Positions 13,601 through 24,961 of a stretch of 64,000 nucleotides of DNA are shown piece by piece. The notes under the pieces are model-generated. The model made no database searches. It worked only from the letters and a program-made list of their open reading frames with translations, and was not told the origin of the DNA. Source of the DNA: Brugia malayi. Its lineage: Eukaryota; Nematoda; Chromadorea; Rhabditida; Onchocercidae. How positions within the stretch are numbered: the stretch's first letter is position 1; every line of letters begins with the position of its first letter. The translations under genes and the position numbers were made by a program. The stretch is taken from NCBI RefSeq assembly GCF_000002995.4, contig NW_025062475.1, positions 1,550,001 through 1,614,000 of the forward strand. Direction: 5' to 3'.

Positions 13601-16028
13601 TGCATATATTCTGCGACATTATTAATAAATTTTCAAATAAAATTGCTCAACTCAATTTTACTATAAATTAATTTTTTTTTTTTGAAATTGTTATCAAAAA
13701 AAAAAATTGTATACTTTTTTGTTTGTGCAAAAAATTATTAAATATACTTGAATAAAATTATCAAAAATGAGTGATAAAAATTTATTAAAATTATTTTGAA
13801 AAAAGGAAAAATTTTAAATGCTAACCAAGATGTATGTCACCATTTAAATGACCATCTTCCTGATATGTTGGATAAAATGTATGAGCTAAAATATTGGTAT
13901 GATTACCGGTACCGTCAAATTTATATGCATCACCATGATCACCTTCTGCCCAAAGGATCACAATATCAGCATCATCCTCATATAAAGCTTCCTCAAATTG
14001 AAGTTTTACGGATGGCATTGAATTAATAATTGTTTGAGTGGACCACATTGTAAATGATTTCCGGATTACTGATCTAAAAATTAATACAATTATCATATCA
14101 TATCAGTTCGAATTAATAACTACTTGAATGCATCACATTATAAATCATTTCCGGATTACTGATCTAAGAATTAAAACATCAAATCATATCAGTTCGAATT
14201 AATAACTATTTGAGTACATCACATTGTAAATGATTTCCGGATTACTGATCTAAGAATTAAAACATTTATCATATTTTATCAGTTTCCTCTTATTTTCTTT
14301 TTTTTTTTTTAACTTTACTTTATAACTATTGTTAAATCAATTTATTAATATTACAACTATTAGTTATGCTCAAATATCTTTCCCGCATTTTCTACTTTAA
14401 CATTCTACATTATATTACAAAATTTATTCATTTTAGAATAAAATCCTTTATTCATATCTATTAATATCAAATAAAAGAGAGAGAGAGAGAGAGGGTGAAA
14501 GGGAGAGAGAGAAAGAGAATGATTATGCATAAAATTATTTCTTTTATGAATTTTTTCACTTAGAAGAATGAGCGACGTATTATCGTAATCTATTATAATC
14601 GTTGTGTAAAGCGTATTTTTTCTTTTCTTTTTTTTTTTTTTTCAAAAAGTTATTTATGCAATTGCATAAGCGATAAAAAAAAAAAAAAAGATCTAAAGAA
14701 GCTTATCAGTGTGTGAATATTGATGATAGCTTTTATTGAATTGATGTCTATGATGGAGAAAGATTAGATTAATCGGTATATCATTTAAATTAAATATTAT
14801 TTTTGGTTTAACATATGTTATAATAGATTTTCTGTTTGATAAAAATTAATTCTGCATGATATCTATTAATTTAATAATAATAATAATATCATATAAAAAT
14901 TCAAATTCATACTAATCAGGCAAATAATGAATATACATGTATCATTTGTTTACTATAACATTTTATATTGCAAATAAAATTAAAGTTGATAATTTTGATT
15001 TATTTTTAGAAAAAAAAAGAAAAAAAAAACGATTTTGAAATATGCATAATTTGCTGATTTTTATCAAAATTTTATTAAAATTTAATTTGTTTAAAATCAG
15101 CATTAAAATAATCACATTAGACTATTTTAATTAATAAGTAATAACCTCAAACTGATTACTACTTAATACTTATAAAAAATTTCACCAATACAGTATGAAA
15201 TGACACTGTATCAGTGAAAATAATTTTGTGATTACAAAGAAATTTTGTAATGTACGATATTATATTCTGATAATATATGCTAAAACTTTTTAAATGTTTC
15301 ATTTTTGGTTAATTAATTATGATTTAGCATTCATTCCTCTTTTTACTTCTTAATTACTCAATTTGAGTTAATCATCATTACTTACTCGATATTTATTTAT
15401 AATTTTTTTTTGCAAACTTAATCAAAAATTTTTAAAAATCTGTAGAGGTACTACTACTACTACTATTACTAATAATAATATTATCATTATTTTTCTTTTT
15501 TTTTTTTTTTTTTAAAATATCCCTTATGAGAAATTCCACTGACCACATATTATTTCGATGAGGTAATAGTGTCGAGGTCATACACATAATACAGCTCTTA
15601 ATTTAAAATTAATTCAAATATTTGGCCTAATTTTCTAATTTTCGACTATTTAGAGTGTATATGTTTCATTGACCTAAATTAATACCAATAAAATGGTGGG
15701 AAAAAGTTGAATTTTTATTTCTGTCATTAACATTTTGAGGGATTGAATTTAAGGAAACAGAAAAAAGGAGTATGTATCAGAAAAAAACTGGTTTTATCTT
15801 TTTTTTTTTTTTTGAAAAGATAAAAAAAAAACGAGACTTTTTTTTTTAATGAAATTGATAAGTAAATCGTGTCAGGGTCTTTTCAAGCTCAAATTATCAT
15901 TCATTTAAAAAAAAAAAAAAAAAGAACGACAAATGAAAAAATAGAAGAAATTTCTATGAATTATAATATGATTTCAATTAAAACAATGACCCTAGTAGAT
16001 CATTTCAGCACCTCTGTTGACATCTTTT

Positions 16029-16063
<35 letters not shown>

Positions 16064-16288
16064 AAAAAAACAAATCAATAATTTAATTTTTTAAATAAAT
16101 GAAAATTTTTTTTTTTTTGCAATAACTCTTAAAGTACAATTAATAAAATGTAAATACCTGATTTCAGAACGAGGCATATCACGTGTGTACTTACTGATGA
16201 ACCATTTTAATTTGAGTACATTGTCCGATGTCATCTTATCCCATCGTGATGTTTGAGCTGTAGCTAAAATTAAATTACAAAAAATTTA

Positions 16289-16320
<32 letters not shown>

Positions 16321-17574
16321 GAAAATTATTCATTACTCATGAATAATTTGAAATATTTATTAATTTTCTTTTTCTAAAAATTAATATATTTATTAGCAAA
16401 ATATGATTAATAATGTGGTACACTTTTTTGTCCCTCTAACAAATAAATTTTACTCATTTAAAAAAAAAAAATTAATTAATTAACCCATAGAAAATATTAT
16501 TATATGTTATATTTTCGTTGAAAAATGTTATAATTTAAACTAATCATTAATGATTATCATTTAGCAACATTCTAATCACATTTTCTAAATAATAATCTAA
16601 ATGATATTAGATTTTATAAATAATATTTGTAATCATAATTGCTGTTAATTGCTTCATTTAATTTAACAAATTGATATTTTATTAGAAATTTGTAGGACTT
16701 CTTATCATATCCTGATAATTTTCTAAATCGTTATCATTTCATGACTAAAACCATGATATATGATTACATGTAGTAGTGTAAGTGATGAAAAATTATCAAA
16801 ATAATTTGTACAAATTACCAAAACGTTTCCTTCTTTTGATAATTGGTATTGTTCTATAATTCCATTGCATATTAGTTAAATCATTATCGTTATCATCATT
16901 ATCAATATCATCAATATTATCATTGTTAATATGATTATTATTGCTAGTAACATAAGCTAATGTATTCATATAATTAGTGGAATGATAATTTGATAACACT
17001 GGTATCAATTGCTGATCGTTGACAATATCAACTGCCATGTGCAAATCGTCATCATGCAACATTAACTGAAATATTTTTTCTTTACTTTATTTTCAAGATT
17101 TCATACATTAATTGATATTTAAATAATTTTAAGTAAATTATTTATTTTCACTAAATATTAAACGTTAACATTTACTTTTCACTTTTGTTTATTGTTATTG
17201 TAATTAATTTTCCCTCTGAATTGTTTATAAGTGTTGAAATTTTGCAATTATTTATTATTATTATTATTTCTTTTTTCTTTTTGAAAATAATAATGAATAA
17301 TTCTCGAATATTTTATAATTAACAACAATCATTCAAAATGAACCAACTAAACATTTTAAATTATTGATTACAATCACATTTAACTGTACATTTCAACAAA
17401 TAAATTAATTTTTATAAGCTCGTTTTTTTTTTTTTTTTTTCTTTTTTTTTAAAAAAATTTTGCTTGCAAATCTATTCATGCATAAATTAATGTATAAATT
17501 AATGAGAAAATTCCTTCAGTTCTAATTTGTTTAATGTGTAAAAAAATATTTCTTACACATAAATGAAAACAAAA

Positions 17575-17607
<33 letters not shown>

Positions 17608-17774
17608 AAAACAAAAAAAAAAAAACAAAAAAATAAGCCAGTGAATAATATTTTAAATTTTGGATGTGTCCAATAGATCACCTTGATGGAATTTGAGAAT
17701 CGTTTGGTGGTAATAAATTTGTGAGGAAAATACCAATTTGAAACCACATTTGCGGCGTTTTTGCGTTAAATTTT
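10624..17774 (-). CDS. Secreted matrixin-type zinc metalloproteinase (MMP-like), 5' end unresolved
   Basis: Exons in transcript order: 17774-17734 (tentative), 17065-16819, 16263-16158, 14073-13826, 12857-12657, 12296-12192, 12085-12017, 11186-11082 and 10919-10624. Phases agree at all junctions, giving 471 residues after a split first codon. A cysteine-switch-like RRKCGFKL is followed by an Asn/Asp-rich insert and a furin-type site, IIKRRKRF. The catalytic domain then starts with SRWDK and MPRSEIR, has the metal-binding loop [11 protein letters not shown], the zinc site [11 protein letters not shown] (HExxHxxGxxH) and the Met-turn AIMYP. Family knowledge: these are secreted zymogens that cut extracellular matrix, activated by propeptide removal. 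There are no haemopexin repeats. The tail has [14 protein letters not shown] and then a basic Arg/His-rich end. AATAAA (minus strand) lies at 10611-10606, just after the stop. A ZMP-type nematode MMP is my best call; the exact orthologue is unknown. Confidence 0.85.
14021..14282. repeat. Three tandem copies (~86-90 bp) of the intron/exon border of the protease exon
   Basis: Units are at 14021-14110, 14111-14196 and 14197-14282. Each carries ccggattactgatcta, which on the minus strand is the splice acceptor plus the first codons of the catalytic exon. Only the first unit leads into the real exon (start 14073). The other two acceptors (exon starts 14163 and 14249) run into in-frame TGA stops within 6-10 codons. 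Confidence 0.85.
14476..14519. repeat. GA-rich simple repeat
   Basis: Interrupted (GA)n with GGGTG and AAAG breaks, inside the large intron of the metalloproteinase gene. Confidence 0.9.
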
Positions 17775-19367
17775 CTAAAAATTCAGAAGACCTTCAAAAT
17801 TGCATACCCATTCCTTGAACATACAATTTCTCCAGTTCATCATTTTAAAATACTATTATCCAATAAAAGCATATAAATATTTCCTTTTTTTAAATAAAAA
17901 AATACTTATACTAGAATTAAACAAAATATATAAAATTATTATTAATATTTGAATTCAATTATAATTCCATATAAAAGTAATTGAAATACATGAATGATAT
18001 ATGTATTGGTAATGTTTTTCAATGTACTATAAAAAGAAAAAAAAAAGAAAAAAAAAATGAAAAATCCAAATTTAAATGTAAGTCAGTCACTCATTCATTA
18101 TTTTTAGCATAAATTAATAAATATATGATGAATTAATTGATAAAATCATAATAAAATATCTATAAAAAAAAGGCGAAAATTATTATTTTTTTTTTTCTGA
18201 AGGTTATCTATTTGCTCGTTTCATATTTAAACAATTCATCATCAATATTTCATTTATTTAAGCAATTAATGAGATAATTAATTAGTATTTGAAATAGTAC
18301 CCTACTGATCAAAATATAATTTAGCATTCTATGCTAATAGCGATTGTTTAAATTATTGCTATTAAATATAATCATATTCTAAAAATCAAGAATTAGTAAA
18401 TGATAAGCTATTTAAAGCTCTTTATGCACTTATTTCAGTTATGAAATTATCATATTGCTAGGTCAAAGGTCGTAGGAAAAAACATTCGTAGATTTGCAGA
18501 AATGATGAATTAGTTGAAATTGTTTGATGGCAAAGTATTCAGATGTGAAAAATATGAATTTAACTTAATTAGGCAAAAAAAAAAAACTAAAGTGGAAAGT
18601 GGAAAATAGTTGAATATATATAATTTATGTTTGACTAATTTCAAATTTCAACAACTAAAATTTTTTCTTTTTCTTTTATTATAAATTTCAACTTATTGTG
18701 CACATTAGAAAAACGATGCATAATTTAAAATTGATAATAGTTTAAATAAGACTAATGAATAACATTTATCAATGAATTGCTAGTTATAATATCATCTATG
18801 AAAAAGACTCTAAATGTAAATTAATTATTTAGCATTTCAATTCAATTTCAATACTGCAAGTGAATAATCAATAAATTGAATTAAAATGATAAAAAATTTA
18901 ATTTTTTTTTTTTTTTTTCGAATCCATTTTATATTATACACTTAAAATATTGAACAAATATTTTCATTTTTTTTTTTTTTTAGAATAAATTTTTAAATAT
19001 TTTCTTTTTTTCTTTTGCTTTTTTGCTTTTTTTTTTTTTTTTTTTTTAAAGCATAATACTAAAACTTTTTGAAAATTGGTTATAATAGAGAAAATTTCAA
19101 CGATTGTCAATTCTGTCGTAATAATTAGTGGTAGCACATTACCGGTTTAATTTTTATGTGCGGTATAGTTCTTAGTCTGATTTTTGCGCCATGCATTCAG
19201 TCAATCTATTGCTCTTAACAAATCTTTTTTTTTTTTGGACAGAAATAATAATATAACCATGCAATTAACTATTTGTGAAATTGATGATAAGACGAGAATT
19301 CATTTGAAATTTGCAAATGAAATGTCGTTGATTGAATGAAATGATATATTCTTGATGACACATACAA

Positions 19368-19428
<61 letters not shown>

Positions 19429-21914
19429 TACATACATATACAAATAGATATAGACATACAAGTAAGCTTTACTTGACATGATTTATAGCATTTTATTTTC
19501 TCCTACAGATGGTTTAATTAATAATTGTCTCACCAATTGTTGAGATATAGCAGAAAAAAAAAAAAAAAAAAAAAAAAACGAAAAACAAAAATGAAGAGAG
19601 AAATAACTTCCAGATGCTTAAAGTTTATCAATTTTAATAAAATAGCATAATTAATATGATATATGATAAAAGTTGATTATAATTATGATAATAGAATTTA
19701 AATTAAGTTTTAATATATTCAAATAATAATATTAAATTTAATTTGTATCATTTGAATCCCTGCTACCTGCTATACCTCTATTCAATTTTCATAATGCAAT
19801 ATAATTGATAAGACATATAAGAAAAGTTGATTATAATTATATTATAAATTAAAATTGTATTATTTAAAATAGTATTATTAAATCTAATTTGTATCATTTT
19901 AATTTGCTATATTTCTGTAAATATGCTAAAAAAAAAAATTTTTACTCATTTTTACTCATACTGATATACATCAAATTTCTGATTGATTTCCATGAAATTT
20001 GAGAAATTAAAAAATTTAACAAATCAAAAACATTTGCAAGAAGAAAAGCTGCTTAGTCTTATTTCTTGTTACCAAACAATTATCATTGTTTAGCTATTTT
20101 TTCTTATCATTACTATTACCTGAACTGATGATATGCTTATATTAATTGAATAAAATGCTATTTGATGTATTTTTGTTATCAGTGATTATGATAATATTAC
20201 TAAATTAACGAATGATTACTGTTCATACATTCAAAACTTCAAAAATATTAGCAAAAAATTGACAAAAATCATGAAGAAAAATCATAAAAATGCAACTTAA
20301 TCCTATATCACTTATTTTTTTTTTCATGATTTTATAATTGGATTCAAAAAAAAGAAAATTTCTTGCTCAAAATTATAATTCAAAATCAAAATAATCATCT
20401 TCTTTCTTTATCTATTACACACATTATCTTGTTATCAGTGATAAAAATCAATGTTTAAGTTAAACTATCAACTTATAACTTATCAGTTAATTGTTTTGTT
20501 TTGTCTTATTTTACCTACACTTTTAAATGTCATCATTTTAACTAGTGATATTCCATTTAACACAAAAGAACGATATATTTCATAAATTATTCCATAAATT
20601 TTTTTTTTTTTTTTTTTTTTTTTTGCATTCACTTTCTTTCTCTTTTTTTTTTCCTTTACATTTCCGATTAAAATAAAAGAATATAAATTTGTTGAGTGCA
20701 ACTGAAAACAAGATTTCGTCAAAATTTTTTTTTTTTTTCTTTTCAAATTGAATAAACGAATGATAATGAAATGATATGATAATCTCTGTTTAAAATGATT
20801 TGATTAGAAAAAAAAATATTTTTTAAGATGTTTAAAATGATTAGAAAAAAAAAAAGAAAAAAACAATTTCTTGTTTTTTTTTTTTTTGACAACTCTAATC
20901 AATTCGAGTAATTCAACTAGATCTACAATTAATAATTAATGTTTAGTTCGTTTTTTTTTTTTTTTTCCTTAATTACAATAAATCATCATTGATTGGTGAA
21001 TACAATGATTCTCGTACTATTAATAGAACTATTCTTGAACTTTTCTTTTCTCTTTTTTTTTTTTTAACTTTTTTTTCCTATCAATGATTTTTGTTCTTAC
21101 AACAAAACAAAAACACAAACACATATTTTTTGTTTGTTTGTTTGTTTGCTTTTTTCAGCAATGATTTTTTTGATAATTTTATTAATCAATAATATAAAAA
21201 ATTATTAAATTAGCAACTTTTTTTTTCTTTTTTTTTTTTTTGTTTGCAATTTTGAAACAAAAAAAAAAAAAAAAAAATTAGAATAAATAATAAAATGAAA
21301 TGATATGATATGATAAGATAATAAATACATTGAGCATAAAAAATGTCACATCTGAATAAATTGTGCAAATTAATATGTTGGAAAAATGAGAAAAAATTAA
21401 TGGAAAAAGATGAACTGACAAAAAAGACATTTGTACGAGAAACCAAACTTTATTACACAATGGTTTTGTTTGGCAGCGCAATGAAACAAAATGAATAAAT
21501 CTAAAAAAAAAAAAATCCAACAAAAAAAAAAAAAGAATTTACTGTTTTTTTTTTTTTTTTGTATCAAATTATTACCAATCATATATTTTCATTAATAAAT
21601 TTTTTTTTTTTTTTTTTAAAGTAAAATTAAATTTTGCATATGTTGGAAGAAAAAAAAAATAAATAAATAAAATGAGATGAGTGTGACGTACAATAAAATC
21701 TCGAGGACAGTAATTAATTATATTTCTTCATTTCTTAAAAAAAAAAATTTTTTTTATGTTATCAAAGTTTAAAAAAATAATCATTTTAAAAATAGTATTT
21801 TTTTTTAAATTCAAAAAAAAAAAAGTCATAAGACAACTTGAAAAGAAGGAAAAAAAAAACTATAAAATTTGCAAATTACAAAAAAAAAAAAGAAAGAAAG
21901 AAAAAGATTCTAAC
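17775..21914. other. AT-rich DNA, probable 5' intron or upstream region of the protease gene
   Basis: No convincing exon was found. One short stretch (about 17780-17826, minus) has a good donor (gtatgc) in phase with the cysteine-switch exon, but it has an in-frame TAA and no good acceptor, so I left it out. The rest is homopolymer-rich. Confidence 0.4.
19372..19440. repeat. (AC)n microsatellite with a (CATA)n tail
   Basis: About 26 AC units from 19372 to 19424 run into ACAT repeats to about 19440. The repeat lies upstream of the metalloproteinase exons. Its antisense reading gives a poly-Cys/Val open frame that is not a gene. Confidence 0.95.
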
Positions 21915-22039
21915 CGTAGTAGGCTTCGATATTGGATGCGATTTTGCGGTAGTAGCCAAGAAGAGTATAAATACAAGAGTGTATAAATGCAGATGATTGT
22001 AGTAATGTTGGCAGTAGTAACAGTAGCAATAATAATCAT
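21915..22039 (-). CDS. Candidate leader exon of the metalloproteinase (weak)
   Basis: An ATG at 22039 opens a hydrophobic frame (MIIIATVTTANITTIICIYT...) ending at a possible donor, ACG|gttag. That frame leaves two bases, whereas the cysteine-switch exon needs one. A second frame has no Met but encodes eight Leu followed by PTLLQSSA, an excellent signal-peptide core, and its phase does fit. The two frames differ by one base at the ATG. All of this is inference; the donor is weak and the intron would be over 4 kb. Confidence 0.2.
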
Positions 22040-22489
22040 TTAATGCTTTAAAGTTATTTGGCCATAATTTAATTTCTGGCCAATAAAATTTGAGGCGTAT
22101 TATGTGCGATACAGTAAAAATCCAACGATAATACAAAGAGATGCACAAAGTGGTTTGACTATCAGTATGGGATCGATAAAGAATTTGTCCCATTTCCATT
22201 AATACTTTAAGCATTAGGTATCAACGATAGATTAATATTTATATGGATTGGAATTAAAATTTCTTTCTTCTCTTTCTCTTTCTCGAATTTTCGAGAGATT
22301 CAGATAAAGTGAATTTTTCAATTTTATATATCTTTTTTTTTTTTAAATTTATTTATTTATTATTAAAAATAGACAGTTTTTGCTTGTTTTCCTTTCGCTC
22401 CTGCTTTTCACTTATCAGTAGCAAAAGCTTAAGGATAGCGATAAAAATTGAGATAAGATGAAGATAATTGTATTACTGCTGCCTTCGAG

Positions 22490-22760
22490 GTGCTTTTGGG
22501 ATTAAAATGACCGTGGCGCTGTTGGTACTGGCGGTTGTATTAGGAAAGTTACCCCGCATTTTCTGTACAGGGAGCTCTCCGGTCTCCAGCACTCTGTAGT
22601 GACGACTTGACAAACTTCATCTCACACCCCCCCCCCGTCTTCCCTCCCGGCCCCTCCCCAAGTAAAACATCATGTCAAACCCCGACCCTATCTATCCTTC
22701 CTTCCTTGTGCCGCCTACTTTTTCACCATCTCCGCCTCGATACCCTTAGAAGGACGATTG
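22490..22760. promoter_or_regulatory. GC-rich island with a C10 run and a small open frame
   Basis: This stretch is far richer in G+C than its surroundings. It has a C10 run at about 22627-22636 and pyrimidine-rich blocks (tccctcccggcccctcccc). A 30-codon frame at 22507-22599 (+) begins MTVALLVLAVVLGKLPRIF and looks like a bare signal peptide. It could be a promoter for the minus-strand metalloproteinase, the start of an unseen gene, or foreign or misassembled sequence. No downstream exon was found. Confidence 0.3.
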
Positions 22761-24300
22761 AATATAGTAATAAAGACTGACCACGCCTTCAATCAAAAAT
22801 TTTTCCAACGAGGAAAAAGACTCATTTTTCCATTCTTCATTGATAATTGTCTAACATTCACAGTAAACGAAGTATTATTGTCTTCCTTAGACAGTAACTA
22901 AAATTTACAAAAATATTTTATTAAAAGTTATCGCACATTGATAAATGATAACAATGCTTAAATAGGATGAAAAGAAGAATGAATTGGTAAATAATCAATT
23001 TATCATTCAGTAATTATTCAATGAATTTTGAATATTTTCATCATTTTTTCATGGATTTTGAAATACAATAACCATTTAATTAATTGATTAATTAATATGC
23101 TAATCAGCTACTACTTATATCGTTTAAAAGTGATACTAATTAAATGTGAGATTGTTTAAGAGCTAAATTTGCTTTAATATAATATTCAGTAACTGTGGCA
23201 TCACTTAAAAGTATTGATATTTATTTGAATTTTGAAAAAAATTCACTGGAAATATTCTATGTGCAATTAAATTATGAGCTTTAAAAGGATAAAATTTGCT
23301 TCGACATTGATAAAAGAAATAATCTTTCACTATTGAAAATTATCACTAATCATTATTATCATAATTGTCAATCAACAAGTAAGATGTCACCCGTACTGTG
23401 ACACTAAGGTATGATTAGCAAGCATATTAGAGTAAATTTAAATTAAGAGATAAATAAGGAAACTTTAAGAAATGAAGAATATTTCAAAGAATTCTGTAGA
23501 CGATACGTAAAATTGTGACATTAATTTCGATAATGATGGTACAAAGTTCATCATGAAAATACATTTTAGACGGCGGAAATTTTCAATAAAAGCGCATTTA
23601 TGTCAATAGAGAATAGGAAGAGAAGTAAGAAGCACTGAAAATGAAAAAAGGATTACAAATTCTTTCTTTCCGGTTAAGTACTTTTCAGGAATTTTGAGAA
23701 AGCGAAGCAGAAAAATGAGAGTAATTAGGTTAGAAGAGAAAAGAAAGTATGCATTTTCTTCAATTTATTATATATCATTGTTTCTTTTTGGAATGGTAGA
23801 TTTGAACTTAATCGTTAAACATATAATTTGAAAAAGCTTGAAGTTTTAATAAAACTTAATGAGTGTAAAGAAAAATGAAAAGTTAAATTCAATTTCAAAG
23901 TTCAAAATATACATTTTATCTTCTGTAGAACCTAAATTATCGTTAAGTCAATGCTTTCTTCAAATTCTGATTGCAGCTACTATCAATTGAACGATTTCAT
24001 TTCATCATATGATAATAATTTTCAAGAAATTAGAACAACACTTAATAATTTTTTAAAATTTCAATCTTATTTCTTATTTATTTGAAAGAAAAAATATACT
24101 TAGTCCTATATACAATCACTAACATTTATTCGTCTAAAAGTTAGAAAGAATAGAAAATTTAAATTTTCTTAAAAACAGTCATAAATAATTTTAATGTAAT
24201 AGGATAACTTTAAAAAAAAAAAAAGAGAGAGAGAGGAAAATTAGAAAATAGACAATGTTTAAATAGACAGCTCTTAATTACTTTTTTCTTTTTTTTTTTT

Positions 24301-24390
24301 ATTATTTTTACTCTAACTGATAACTGATAAGTTAGCAGTATATATACTTTATTATTTTTACTCTAACTGATAACTGATAAGTTAGCAGTA
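24301..24390. repeat. 50-bp period tandem duplication with GATA-type motifs
   Basis: The 40-base core at 24301-24340 recurs identically at 24351-24390. Each copy contains AACTGATAACTGATAAG, that is two TGATAA sites, the core bound by GATA factors in nematode gut genes. No gene lies close by. Confidence 0.9.
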
Positions 24391-24801
24391 TCATTTCATA
24401 GCATAAAGTTACAACTGAAAGTAGAACACACTTTATGCATAAAATTTTAATTTGTTATTTTCCGAAATCCTTTTTACGACTTTTTTCTTTTTTTTTTTTC
24501 ATGAAAACTACACCAAATCTATCGATTAGACATTGATTCGGTAAAAAGAAAAAAGAAAAAGTTGGAATAAAAGTAGCATTTTTAAATAAAAATGAATCAC
24601 TCTCAGATGGTTCTTGGAATTTTGAAAGAATTCAGCGCTTATGTATGTACATTTGCGCTTCAATAATCAAATATTATTGAAACATTTAATCATAATTGGT
24701 TATTGCTATATGCAACAAATTTATGATACTTAAAAAATTAATTAGATTAATTTTTGAAGAATATAAAATGAATTTAAGAATTCAATTCTGAATGTGAGGG
24801 T

Positions 24802-24961
24802 GGAGAGGCGTAGCGCAGTGGGAGGATGCTAGGTTCACATCACAGAGGTCGTTGGATCGAAACCACCCGTTGCTGCTACGGGTTAAACTTAAAATCAATG
24901 TCGGCTTTAAAATATAATTTGCTCTAAAATAAGTGCTGCCTTTCTAAGCAAAAAAAAAAAA
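24802..24961 (+). mobile_element. SINE-like element with a head derived from initiator tRNA-Met
   Basis: The first 78 bases line up with initiator tRNA-Met. There is an A-box-like TAGCGCAGTGGG (24811-24822), GCTAGG...CACAGAGGTCG around the anticodon arm and a B-box GGATCGAAACC (24854-24864), whose ATCGAAA loop is typical of initiator tRNA. The anticodon loop is altered (TTCACATC) and the acceptor arms do not pair, so it is not a working tRNA. About 70 unrelated bases follow and then A12 (24950-24961). Head, body and A-tail is the plan of a tRNA-derived SINE. I saw no clear target-site duplication and no second copy here. The alternative is a lone tRNA pseudogene beside a chance A-tract. Confidence 0.55.

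Noticed and set aside
17780..17826. Possible extra propeptide exon before the cysteine switch
   Set aside because: The phase-compatible frame has a TAA just upstream and no acceptor; the ATG frame leads to a stop in the next exon.
24802..24879. Working initiator tRNA-Met gene
   Set aside because: The anticodon loop is altered, and acceptor and T stems do not pair well; an A-tail follows.
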